Made by a program: the position numbers and the translations under genes
IMG/VR virus record: IMGVR_UViG_3300037264_001066
Coordinates: 1 to 25,722 of that record
DNA from: a virus
Length of the DNA stretch: 25,722 bases
Direction: 5' to 3' (one strand)
The notes under the pieces: generated by a model
The model's database searches: none
Seen by the model: only the letters and a program-made list of their open reading frames with translations
Told to the model about the DNA's origin: nothing
Shown here: one piece after another, positions 16,003 through 22,629 of the stretch
Position numbering within the stretch: position 1 is the first letter of the stretch
Layout of the letters: every line of letters begins with the position of its first letter

Positions 16003-16427
16003 GGCTTCGCTTCCTTTCGGGTTTGCGGGATGAGTTCGACGAGAGCCTCTTTGACCTTCGCCTTGATGAGAGCCTGAGCCCATGTCGCGAGAGAGCCATC
16101 CGGGAAGATGCTCGCGAGCGCAATGGCTTGGCGTAACTTCTCCGCTGCGACGATCGGCTGGAGACCGGACGCGGCAGCGAGCGCCTCCTCGTCTACCGTA
16201 ACGCCGCGCCAGAGCCAGCGCCAATGTTCGAAGCTCGGTCCTATCGGCTCGGCTTCTCGCGGCCGCGTCCACTCTTTGCGCGCGACGGACGGCCACGCGG
16301 AGACGACGGAGAGGAGCTTCGCGTCATTGAGGAGATTCTGCGCGGAGATCACCGGCCGATAGGTTTCGAACCCGTCGCCGGATCGGTACGGGTCGAGCTT
16401 CGCGTCAAGCTCGTCGAGCTGGCTCAC
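15999..16427 (-). CDS. hypothetical helical, possibly winged-helix protein
   Basis: Protein of 142 residues with GTG 16427 overlapping the prior stop as GTGA. The middle (EALAAASGLQPIVAAEKLRQ, then a short turn and AIALASIFPDGSLATWAQALI) looks like helix-turn-helix with a following Phe-Pro-Asp-Gly turn, a pattern found in winged-helix proteins. The start is rich in Asp/Tyr (LDELDAKLDPYRSGDG). I recognise no named family. Gene order puts it between the nuclease-like gene and the small membrane protein. It may be a DNA-binding regulator or packaging factor; no catalytic motif is visible. Confidence 0.5.
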   Translation of the reverse strand: MSQLDELDAKLDPYRSGDGFETYRPVISAQNLLNDAKLLSVVSAWPSVARKEWTRPREAEPIGPSFEHWRWLWRGVTVDEEALAAASGLQPIVAAEKLRQAIALASIFPDGSLATWAQALIKAKVKEALVELIPQTRKEAKP

Positions 16428-16873
16428 GCTGCGAGCCTCGTGTTAACGGCGACGAGTAGCGGGTGCGTCGCCTTGAGATCTTCCGACGTCACGAGCCCGT
16501 CCGCGACGAAGATCAGCTCGGCTCTCCACGCTGCACGATCCTCGCGGTGGAACAGGATGACTTCGAACGCGCGGAACTTCGGCAGTCCAGCGTCGACAAT
16601 TTTCCGATTCCTCGCCGACCTGTTGTTCGTCGTCGTGACCTGGTAGAGAATCGGCGTTCGGTCTTCTTTCACCGCCAGCCCGTCGAAAACGCCGAAGAGG
16701 TCGTTCTTCTCGGAGATGTAGATCTGCTTCATCTCGCCCGTGGCTCGGTCTCGGATCCCCTGCATTCGTCCGGTGAGCTTGGCCTGCTCGACGGTCCAGC
16801 CCGCGGCTTCGAGTCGATCGGCGATTTCGTTCTCGAGGCGCTTGCCCTTCGCTCGTGAGCTTGCGCGGTTCAT
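16424..16873 (-). CDS. PD-(D/E)XK nuclease-like protein
   Basis: Protein of 149 residues. The N-terminal helix KGKRLENEIADRLEAAGWTV carries Glu14, followed by NDLFGVFDGLAVKED (Asp58 and Asp64) and a strand ILYQVTTTNN. Helix-Glu, Asp-containing hairpin, then a strand is the core of the restriction-endonuclease-like fold, used by Holliday-junction resolvases and repair nucleases. The usual E-x-K is replaced by Q-V-T (residues 78-80), so activity is not certain. Start ATG 16873 overlaps the stop of a microprotein as ATGA. It could act on recombination junctions or packaging DNA; the exact substrate cannot be inferred. Confidence 0.6.
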   Translation of the reverse strand: MNRASSRAKGKRLENEIADRLEAAGWTVEQAKLTGRMQGIRDRATGEMKQIYISEKNDLFGVFDGLAVKEDRTPILYQVTTTNNRSARNRKIVDAGLPKFRAFEVILFHREDRAAWRAELIFVADGLVTSEDLKATHPLLVAVNTRLAA

Positions 16874-16992
16874 TCGTCGTGCTCACTGACCCAAATCCTT
16901 GGCTGACCGAAGAACTTGTGAGGCACTTGACCAAGCCGACAAAGCTTGTCGAGATTTTGCATCAGCTCTTCCCTCATTTCTTCAGCTGACAT
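16870..16992 (-). CDS. microprotein with MerR/excisionase-like C-terminal pattern
   Basis: A short ORF of 40 residues (from ATG 16992) or 35 (from ATG 16977). It ends in an ATGA overlap with the nuclease-like gene and starts next to the preceding gene's stop. Its C-terminal half (LCRLGQVPHKFFGQPRIWVS) resembles the second helix and wing of small MerR/excisionase-type DNA-binding proteins (pattern G-x-x-P...G..R/W). It is far too short for a full domain. The exact fit between neighbours supports translation, but it could be a leader peptide without function. Confidence 0.4.
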   Translation of the reverse strand: MSAEEMREELMQNLDKLCRLGQVPHKFFGQPRIWVSEHDE

Positions 16993-17338
16993 CCGTGGCT
17001 GGCTCGTCCGTTTCCTCGCCTTCCGGCTCGACGAACTTCAACCGCGGCTTGGCGTGTCGGATGAACTCAACCTTGCGATCTTTCTCCGGCGCCGGTGAAA
17101 CCAGCACGAGATAGTCCTCGATGCGAAAGAGTGCCGCCTCGTCCTTGACTGGGAGGGCGGCTAACAGCTCGTTCTTCGCGTCCGTTCGTTTCTTCCGCGC
17201 TTCGTTCATCTCCTTGCACGGGAGCGCGTCGAGCGTAGTCTCCGCCTCGGCGACTCTCGTGATTGCCTCGACGGCGTTCTTGTTCGTGATCTTCGTCTCG
17301 CGAAGATCGCTTTGCGGGTTCTTCTTCGGGTTCGGCAT
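16982..17338 (-). CDS. hypothetical coiled-coil protein
   Basis: 118-residue protein starting at ATG 17338 with SD AAAGGGG; an open frame extends upstream but lacks an SD. The N-terminus is basic (PNPKKNPQSD), then a helix rich in Ala/Glu (NAVEAITRVAEAETTLDAL), a charged KKRTDAKNELLAAL segment, and a beta-containing C-terminal half (YLVLVSPAPEKDRKVEFIR). The end is acidic. No family recognised. Overall layout resembles small phage DNA-metabolism proteins with a helical hairpin, but the function is unknown. It lies between the small unknown gene after the replication protein and a microprotein. Confidence 0.65.
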   Translation of the reverse strand: MPNPKKNPQSDLRETKITNKNAVEAITRVAEAETTLDALPCKEMNEARKKRTDAKNELLAALPVKDEAALFRIEDYLVLVSPAPEKDRKVEFIRHAKPRLKFVEPEGEETDEPATDVS

Positions 17339-17366
17339 GTCTTCCCCTTTCGTTGTTGTTTGCGAC

Positions 17367-17759
17367 TTACAGCGCGCTGCTCTCTTGATCTTCACCAAAC
17401 CAATTGCCGCTGCTCTCGCGCATGATTCCGGCGATTGTGACGCTGATCGGGCAACGCTCAAAAGGCGCCCAATCCCACGAGTTTCGGATCTGAAAAAATC
17501 TCCGAGTGTGGTGCCACTCTCCGTCACAATAGGATTTCCCGTCACCGACCGGCAAGTCTCTCCTGCGCCAGTGGCACGGCAGAATCAGGTGATCCTCGCG
17601 AATGCTCGCGAACGCTCTGGGGAGAGCCCTGTCGACCGGAGACAGCACGTCATCTGGTTTTCCTTGTTCTCTCTTAACGGCGACGTCTAGCCCTTCGATG
17701 CTATCAACGCCCATTTCGTTTGGCTCCGCAGAGCGCGCTTCGTCGTACAGACGTTTCAT
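17367..17759 (-). CDS. hypothetical protein after replisome-organizer gene
   Basis: Protein of 130 residues if ATG 17759 is used. The open frame extends upstream to ATG 17942, which has a strong SD (GAGGAGGGG) but would overlap the previous gene by 122 bases with an unusual Ser/Arg-rich leader. The C-terminal part is notable: residues include CHWRRRDLPVGDGKSYCDG, EWHHTRRFFQIRNSWDW and a final FGEDQESSAL, with two Cys and several His/Trp residues. No domain is recognised. It might be a small zinc-binding or DNA-associated protein. Codon content differs from the neighbouring shadow frames, so this is the best coding candidate, but its start is uncertain. Confidence 0.5.
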   Translation of the reverse strand: MKRLYDEARSAEPNEMGVDSIEGLDVAVKREQGKPDDVLSPVDRALPRAFASIREDHLILPCHWRRRDLPVGDGKSYCDGEWHHTRRFFQIRNSWDWAPFERCPISVTIAGIMRESSGNWFGEDQESSAL

Positions 17760-17820
17760 TTCCGCGAACGCCGCGCTCGTCTTGCGCTCGTCTTGCACTG
17801 AGCAATCGGCAAGCCAGCCA

Positions 17821-18786
17821 TTAATTTTTCGGAGGGAGTGTCCAACCGAGATCACGGGCGGCTTGTCGCTCTGCCTCGGTGTATCCGTCCTCGCCGATGC
17901 CGTGGAGTTGCCGCGACTTCGAGAGCGGTTTATTCCGGTCATCGTATTTCCCCTCCTCGATTTTCGTCAGCGTTCCGGTGCGGATGAGAAACTCAAAATC
18001 TGCGACCCAGTGCCGGGCGTTGTCGCCAAGGCAAAACGATGAGCCGGCGATACGCCGGATAGCCCGCTCCCAGACCCCGATGTCCGGAACCTCGTGGAGT
18101 CGGGCCTTGGCCTTGACGAGTCTCGGGCCGCGAAGCGGGAGGCGAACGCGAGGGAGTGGAGCGCCGGCACGGTTCCACATCTCGGCGAGCTCGTCGGGCC
18201 CTGGTCCCCTCGCCGGCTTGGAGTGAGGGTCTCCCGGGCCGGAGGCTCCGGGAGACGAGGGCGAGGGCTCGGACTCGCCCGGCCAATGTGACTCCCTCTC
18301 CTCTCCTTGAGCGGGAGCGGGAGCGGGAGCGGGAGCGGGAGCGGGAGCGGGAGGTGCTACGTTTGCTAGCTGATTGCTACCCGATGCCATGCGATTCCTC
18401 GCCTTTGCTAGCCCACCGAGTCTTCCGGCCTCCCGGCGTTGGCTGCGAATTGTGATCCCGTCGATTCGCCTCTTCTCCTCGTTACTAGATCGACGTTTCA
18501 CATAATTTGGGGCGTGGTCGAAGTAGTCGTGAATCTCCCACTCTCCGGGCTCTTCGGCCTCGTCGATCCATCTACCAAAACGTAGCTCCTCGAACAGTTT
18601 GCAAGACTCTCCGGGCCATTCTGCGCTCGCCTCGACCGCCTCCGGCGACCCGATCAGGGGGTCGCCGTTCTCGTTTGCTACGTCCCAAAGGGTCTCGAGG
18701 AGGCCTCGAACGTACGGCTTCGGGAGCTTCAGCCGGAGGACGAGGAGCTTGAATTTCGGGCAGCGGTCGAGATTCGGTCGCGCCAT
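17821..18786 (-). CDS. replisome organizer-like phage replication protein
   Basis: Protein of 321 residues. The N-terminal domain has MARPNLDRCPKFKLLVLRLK and GLLETLWDVANENGDPLIG, then IHDYFDHAPNYVKRR and a basic helix with EKRRIDGI. Positions about 145-160 form a Pro-Ala repeat linker ((PA)7) and a Ser/Pro/Gly stretch follows. The C-terminal domain (from about residue 200) has VWERAIRRIAGSSFCLGDN, ARHWVADFEFLI and a TKIEEGKYDD tail. The combination of N-terminal DNA-binding-type domain, flexible linker and C-terminal W-x-x-x-F...EGKYD-type domain is common in phage replication-initiation/replisome-organizer proteins, which bring the host helicase to the origin. Start at ATG 18786 has a weak SD. 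Confidence 0.7.
   Translation of the reverse strand: MARPNLDRCPKFKLLVLRLKLPKPYVRGLLETLWDVANENGDPLIGSPEAVEASAEWPGESCKLFEELRFGRWIDEAEEPGEWEIHDYFDHAPNYVKRRSSNEEKRRIDGITIRSQRREAGRLGGLAKARNRMASGSNQLANVAPPAPAPAPAPAPAPAQGEERESHWPGESEPSPSSPGASGPGDPHSKPARGPGPDELAEMWNRAGAPLPRVRLPLRGPRLVKAKARLHEVPDIGVWERAIRRIAGSSFCLGDNARHWVADFEFLIRTGTLTKIEEGKYDDRNKPLSKSRQLHGIGEDGYTEAERQAARDLGWTLPPKN
18309..18350 (-). repeat. GAGCGG hexanucleotide repeat inside the replication gene
   Basis: Seven perfect tandem copies of a 6-base unit (read GAGCGG on the plus strand). In the gene's minus-strand frame it encodes a Pro-Ala repeat. Six-base units change the linker length without shifting frame, so copy number could vary by slipped-strand replication. 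Confidence 0.75.
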
Positions 18787-18796
18787 GAAGGTTGCG

Positions 18797-19033
18797 TCAG
18801 ACAGCCGACTGACCGGAATCCTGGATTCGCTCCTGGGTTACAGACGGTCTCGGCGCCAGGATCTTCCTGGCCCGCACGAGAAGCACAGTCCGGGCCCACG
18901 CCGACACGGCCGCCCAGTCCTCTTGGTCGGCGGCGCGTCGCAATTCCCGGAGCTCCGATTCGCGCAGGGGGATGTCGAGTCCGCAGCTTCTTCGTTTGTA
19001 CTTCGGCTGGGGTTTTGGTCCTCGCTTGGCCAT
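18797..19033 (-). CDS. putative ribbon-helix-helix-type protein
   Basis: 78-residue protein from ATG 19033, with AGAGGTG just upstream; a GTG two codons further upstream would be a poor start. The N-terminus is basic (MAKRGPKPQPKYKRR). The following SCGLDIPLRESELRELRRAAD and VSAWARTVLLVRARKI have a strand, helix and second helix as in small plasmid/phage ribbon-helix-helix proteins. It is the first gene of the minus block and lies across the divergent intergenic region from the recombination operon, so it could control either direction. Family placement is only from pattern. Confidence 0.5.
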   Translation of the reverse strand: MAKRGPKPQPKYKRRSCGLDIPLRESELRELRRAADQEDWAAVSAWARTVLLVRARKILAPRPSVTQERIQDSGQSAV

Positions 19034-19039
19034 GGTCAC

Positions 19040-19198
19040 CTCTGGCGGCGGATCATAATCTGAGACGAAGAAAAAAAGAAAGCGGAAAAGATAAGCGAAG
19101 AAGATTTACATCGGAATCAGAATAAGATATAGTTCCTGAATCGAAGCCAGCCACGAACCCCGAGGGGCGACGGTGGCAGAAAGAAAAAGGAGACGAAA
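19040..19198. promoter_or_regulatory. divergent control region, A/G-rich
   Basis: About 160 bp between the two divergent blocks. The plus strand from about 19062 to 19104 is an almost pure purine tract (AAGAAAAAAAGAAAG and following), unusual in this GC-rich genome. A TATGAT on the minus strand at 19057-19052 could be a weak -10 for the leftward block, without a good -35. The strong rightward promoter is listed separately. The tract may also favour local melting. Confidence 0.55.
19105..19133 (+). promoter_or_regulatory. strong sigma70-like promoter for rightward genes
   Basis: TTTACA (-35, five of six consensus bases) at 19105-19110 and TATAGT (-10, five of six) at 19128-19133 are separated by exactly 17 bases. 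The predicted start near 19140 gives a leader of about 60 bases before ATG 19199, which has the SD AAGGAG. Confidence 0.7.
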
Positions 19199-19327
19199 AT
19201 GACCTACGAAATCCGCGAATGCAGAGCCTCCGGGCGCAACTGGAACGGCCAGGTCGTCGAGCCGCTCCGTGGGAATCCGGGAGGCTACAACTGCGTTACG
19301 GACCGGCTGCGAATCTCCTGGAGCTGA
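19199..19327 (+). CDS. 42-residue hypothetical protein
   Basis: ORF of 42 residues with a strong SD (AAAAAGGAGACGAAA) and ATG 19199. The protein has MTYEIRECRASGRNWNGQ near the N-terminus and ends YNCVTDRLRISWS, with two Cys, two Trp and two Tyr; no family is recognised. It is the first gene after the rightward promoter, a position where phages often encode early host- or regulation-directed microproteins. A 119-bp gap to the next gene holds GC-rich inverted segments but no clear gene. Confidence 0.55.
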   Translation: MTYEIRECRASGRNWNGQVVEPLRGNPGGYNCVTDRLRISWS

Positions 19328-19446
19328 CCCGCCCGAGAACTCTCCGGAGATCCCGGAGGGTTCAATCGGCGGGCCGGATTTCCCGGTCCACGAACGCGCC
19401 GCGAGCCCTCCCGAGGGATGGCCGGGCGCAAGAAAGGACGGACACC

Positions 19447-20532
19447 ATGAAGCAGGGAAGATCGATCGTCGAACTCGCGCAGGAGCTGGAGCGGCAACGG
19501 GAGACGAGGAAAGACTATCTCGCCCAGCAGTCAGCCATCCGGATGGAGCTGGCGCCCGTCGTCGCGGACGAGCCGGCCAACCCGATGCTCTCGGGGCTGA
19601 ACGGGCGGGCGCTCGGACTCAAGGAGTACGCGCACGGCCAGCTCGCGGGCGACCTCAGAATCCCGAAGGAATACTACGACCGGATGAGGACGGCCGCCCC
19701 GGAGCTGCTCGCGACGAACGTCAACGCGTGGCTCGGGAAGCGCGGAGCCGGGAAGAAGCTGGTCAGGACCCTCGACGGGAACGTCCGGGCCTGGCTCTCT
19801 CCGAAGTACCGCCCGCTCGACAACGCCGAACTCGCCGAGGCGGTTCTCCCGACGTTCGCCGATCTCGGTGCACAGATCGAGAGCGCGGAAGTGACCGACC
19901 TCCGTCTCTATCTCAAGGCCACGATCCCGAGCCTCAAGCGGGAGGTCCGCGGCTCCCGCCAGGTCGGCGACATCGTGACCGCCGGGATCGTCGTCTCGAA
20001 TTCCGAGGTTGGCGCCGGCGCGGTCCGGATCGAGCCGCTCGTGATGCGGCTCGTTTGCCTGAACGGCCTGATCGTAAACGCCGCCGTCCGGAAGTACCAC
20101 GTCGGCCGAGGTCTGGAGAGCGAAGAACTGATGGAACTTCTTCGAGACGAGACGCGGCGCGCCGACGATCGAGTCTTCTGGGCGAAGGTCCGCGACGTGG
20201 TGGAGGGGTCGTTCCGGCGGGACGTCTTCGATAAGTTGGTCGACCAGATGGAGACTCTCACCGGGGTCTCTCTCCCCGCCTCCGCCAACCTTGCCGAGAC
20301 GGTGGACGTGATCGTAGAGGAGGTGTCCCTCCCGCGCTCTCTCGCCACGCCGATCCTGCATAACCTCGCGGCCGGCTCGGACCTGACCGCTTGGGGCGTG
20401 GTCAACGCCGTGACCGCGACGGCTAACACTCTCGACGACTACGAGCTGGCGACGGACATTGAGCGGGCCGGCGGCAAGCTCCTCGGCATGGAGCCGAGCC
20501 AGTGGGGCCAGCTCATCGCCAAGGCGGCCTGA
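19447..20532 (+). CDS. DUF932-family phage/plasmid protein
   Basis: Protein of 361 residues from ATG 19447 with SD AAAGGA; a longer open frame upstream lacks a start fit. Features: LQLAGD-like entry seen as HGQLAGDLRIPKEYYDRM, then GNVRAWLSPKYRPLDNAEL, IVVSNSEVGAGAVRIEPLV and a central LVCLNGLIVNAAVRKYH, and C-terminal helices with TANTLDDYELATDIERAGG. These match the DUF932 phage/plasmid-like family: 'AWLSPKYRPLDN' and 'SNSEVGAGA...CLNGL' are typical. Members occur in phages and plasmids near recombination and replication genes; their exact role is not established. It is the largest early gene here. Confidence 0.75.
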   Translation: MKQGRSIVELAQELERQRETRKDYLAQQSAIRMELAPVVADEPANPMLSGLNGRALGLKEYAHGQLAGDLRIPKEYYDRMRTAAPELLATNVNAWLGKRGAGKKLVRTLDGNVRAWLSPKYRPLDNAELAEAVLPTFADLGAQIESAEVTDLRLYLKATIPSLKREVRGSRQVGDIVTAGIVVSNSEVGAGAVRIEPLVMRLVCLNGLIVNAAVRKYHVGRGLESEELMELLRDETRRADDRVFWAKVRDVVEGSFRRDVFDKLVDQMETLTGVSLPASANLAETVDVIVEEVSLPRSLATPILHNLAAGSDLTAWGVVNAVTATANTLDDYELATDIERAGGKLLGMEPSQWGQLIAKAA

Positions 20533-20557
20533 CCCAGAACCGAACCGACACGATCAG

Positions 20558-20583
20558 GAGGGGCGCCGGGCTCGGCGCTCCTC
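20558..20583 (+). promoter_or_regulatory. GC hairpin upstream of a small early gene
   Basis: Ten-pair stem with one G-T pair (GAGGGGCGCC and GGCGCTCCTC) and a 6-base loop. There is no T tract and an SD follows within a few bases. It may be an RNA stability or attenuation element rather than a terminator. Confidence 0.35.
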
Positions 20584-20599
20584 CGGAGAGGAGCACACC

Positions 20600-20806
20600 A
20601 TGATCCGCCTCACCCGATACCAGCGCCTCGTCCTCGGAGTGGCGAGCGTCGACCAGTCACGGCGCCGCGCGGCCGAGCTGTACAACGATCTCGCGCTCAT
20701 CCGCAGAGGGCGCGAGGAGCGAGACCGGCACCGGGCTGCCGTGATGGAGCTCGCGATTGAAGACGCGCTCCGAGCCAAGGGGCTCCGAGCCGAAACCACG
20801 AACTGA
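20600..20806 (+). CDS. small helical hypothetical protein
   Basis: 68-residue protein with SD GAGAGGAG before ATG 20600. The sequence is mostly helical and basic (VDQSRRRAAELYNDLALI, then RRGREERDRHRAAVMELA), ending with a short tail. No domain recognised. It sits between the DUF932-like gene and the annealing protein gene with regular SD-led spacing, so it probably belongs to the same operon. Function unknown; a short DNA-binding or partner protein is possible. Confidence 0.55.
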   Translation: MIRLTRYQRLVLGVASVDQSRRRAAELYNDLALIRRGREERDRHRAAVMELAIEDALRAKGLRAETTN

Positions 20807-20824
20807 CCGACGAAAGGACACACC

Positions 20825-21772
20825 ATGAAACCCGAAGATCCGAACATCGAAACCGCGCTCGCGAAATCCTCGCCCGGCTCGATCGCCCGACTCCTGGCCG
20901 AGCGGCCCGACCCGGCGAACGTCGAGGCGATTCACCGACTGCTCGACTTGCAACTGAGATATGACGCCGAGGCCGCGCGGCGCGCGTACGTCGACGCGAT
21001 GAGCCAGTTCAAGGCGTCGCCGCCGAAGATCCTGAAAAACAAACAAGCACGACTCGAGCGCAACGGCACGATTCTTTTTTCCTACCGTCATGCCTCGCTC
21101 GATCACATCGTCTCGGAGGTTGCCCCGGCGCTCTCGGTCCACGGTCTCTCGCACGCGTGGTCTACCAGCACGGACGCGGGGAAGGCGCGCGTCACCTGCC
21201 GCGTCACCCACCGGCTCGGCCACGCGGAAGAGACGACGCTCGAAGCTCCGTTTGACACGAGCGGCAGTAAGAACGCGATCCAGGCGGTCGGCTCTACCGT
21301 CTCCTACCTCCAGCGGTACACGCTCCTGGCCCTGCTCGGGCTCTCGCCGCATGACGTTGACGACGACGGAGCGGCGATGGGGGATCGAGCGCCGATCCAG
21401 CAGCCGCAGCGCCGAGCGGAGCCGAGCCAGGGGGACCACTTTCCGCCGCGTGCGCCCGTGCGGATCGAATCCCTCGAGGATGCCGAGGGAGCCATCGACG
21501 ACGCGCCGGGCGGAGAGACCCTCTGGCCGATCGAGTGCAAGCTGACGAGCGGCGAGAAAAACGGGAAGCCGTGGACGCGCCACTCTGTCACGTTCGACGG
21601 GGGGCGACGAGCCGATACGTTCGACACCAAATTCGGTGCCGAGATTCAAGCTGCGATCCGCGGAGGACTCGCCGTCCGCTGCACCATGGAGCCGAACAAG
21701 AACGCGAACTATCCGCCGTCCATCACGAGCGCCACGGCGATCGCGTCGCGCGAAGTAGGCGCGGACGGTTAG
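20825..21772 (+). CDS. erf: Erf-family single-strand annealing protein with C-terminal extension
   Basis: Protein of 315 residues with SD AAAGGA. Residues about 84-185 show the Erf pattern: FSYRHASLDHIVSEVAPAL, HGLSHAWSTST, then GSTVSYLQRYTLLALLGLS with DVDDDGAAM at the end. The family anneals complementary single strands in phage recombination, normally with a partner exonuclease. Residues about 227-315 form a second part after a linker: KLTSGEKNGKPWTRHSVTF and IRGGLAVRCTMEPNKNANY resemble a beta-barrel ssDNA-binding type. A RecB/Cas4-type nuclease lies two genes downstream, making a recombination pair. C-terminal domain identity is only suggested. Confidence 0.82.
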   Translation: MKPEDPNIETALAKSSPGSIARLLAERPDPANVEAIHRLLDLQLRYDAEAARRAYVDAMSQFKASPPKILKNKQARLERNGTILFSYRHASLDHIVSEVAPALSVHGLSHAWSTSTDAGKARVTCRVTHRLGHAEETTLEAPFDTSGSKNAIQAVGSTVSYLQRYTLLALLGLSPHDVDDDGAAMGDRAPIQQPQRRAEPSQGDHFPPRAPVRIESLEDAEGAIDDAPGGETLWPIECKLTSGEKNGKPWTRHSVTFDGGRRADTFDTKFGAEIQAAIRGGLAVRCTMEPNKNANYPPSITSATAIASREVGADG

Positions 21773-21774
21773 CC

Positions 21775-22014
21775 GTGTACCGCAAGGGCGACGCCACGCT
21801 ACGGCGTCACGACGAAAGCATGTGCGGACACGAAGCGGATGAGCCGTGTGTTCTTGGGTACGACTCACGGAGCAGCAACGTTGAGCCGACGCCGCTTCCT
21901 GTCGCCGAGCTTCCACACTCGTGCGGCGAATGGGTCATCGGGGGCGCGGACGAGGTGCGGATCATGATCGAGGATCTTCTCTCGCTCTTGGCGGAGCTGA
22001 GGGTTGGGCCATGA
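21775..22014 (+). CDS. hypothetical protein with Cys/His motif
   Basis: 79 residues from GTG 21775, or 64 from ATG 21820; neither has a strong SD. The ORF ends in an ATGA overlap with the nuclease gene, so it is probably translated. Residues include MCGHEADEPC near the middle and a later PHSCGEW, giving several Cys and His that could bind a metal. The C-terminal half has a helix MIEDLLSLLAELR. No family recognised. It may accompany the nuclease as a small partner. Confidence 0.45.
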   Translation: MYRKGDATLRRHDESMCGHEADEPCVLGYDSRSSNVEPTPLPVAELPHSCGEWVIGGADEVRIMIEDLLSLLAELRVGP

Positions 22015-22628
22015 CTCACCCCCTCGTCACCCTCGACGAGTCGACCCACACCTACCGCCTCGCGGACGGTCAGACGGTCCCCGGCGTGTCGGAGATACTC
22101 CGGCGCGTCGGGATCTCGGAGCTTCCGCCGATCTCACCCGAGAGGCTCGAGGCGGCGCGGGAGCGGGGCTCGGCGATCCACGCAGCCTGTGAGCTGATCG
22201 ATGAGGGGACCATCGATTGGTCGACGATCGATCCCGTGATCGCCGGCAACGTCGCAGCGTTCGCGGAGTTTCGCGCCCGGATCCGGCCGGTCACCGTGGC
22301 TCGGGAGGCGATCGTCTACTCGCGCAAGTGGGGCTTCGCCGGCCGACTCGACTGGGTCGGATACCTGATCGTCGTCGGTCGAGACCTCGCCATCGCCGAC
22401 TACAAGAGCGGCACGCCGAGTGCGTGGACCGAACTCCAACTCGCTCTCTACCGTCTCGCCTGGAACGAGGAACACACGGACCAGCGGGCCGGATCTCTCT
22501 ACCGCCTCGACCTGCCAGCGAGCGGGCGCCCGCGCCTCGTCTCCTGCGACCGCCCCGGACTCTCGCACGATGCCGAAGTCGTGCTCGCATTTTTCAGAAT
22601 CCTCAACCGATACCGAAAGGACGCCTAA
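22011..22628 (+). CDS. RecB/Cas4-like PD-(D/E)XK exonuclease
   Basis: Protein of 205 residues with ATG 22011 overlapping the prior stop. Early residues TVPGVSEILRRVGI and ERGSAIHAACELI (His57) are followed by KWGFAGRLDWVGYL (Asp114), then LAIADYKSGTPSAWTELQ (Asp130 and Lys132) and LQLALYRLAW (Gln143). These form the RecB-family nuclease order: H, D, D-x-K and Q-x-x-x-Y. The family trims DNA ends to create single strands, which an annealing protein such as the Erf protein upstream can pair. A Cas4 identity would need Cys clusters, and none are visible. This fits a phage exonuclease. Confidence 0.78.
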   Translation: MTHPLVTLDESTHTYRLADGQTVPGVSEILRRVGISELPPISPERLEAARERGSAIHAACELIDEGTIDWSTIDPVIAGNVAAFAEFRARIRPVTVAREAIVYSRKWGFAGRLDWVGYLIVVGRDLAIADYKSGTPSAWTELQLALYRLAWNEEHTDQRAGSLYRLDLPASGRPRLVSCDRPGLSHDAEVVLAFFRILNRYRKDA

Positions 22629-22629
22629 C

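Noticed and set aside
19269-20234. Second plus-strand frame over the DUF932-like gene
   Set aside because: Arg/Pro/Gly-rich shadow. The DUF932 pattern lies in the other frame, which also has the better SD and start.
20657-21916. Minus-strand frame of 419 codons opposite the Erf gene
   Set aside because: Arg-rich, no domain and opposite a strong family match; it lies in a block with plus-strand SDs and gene overlaps.
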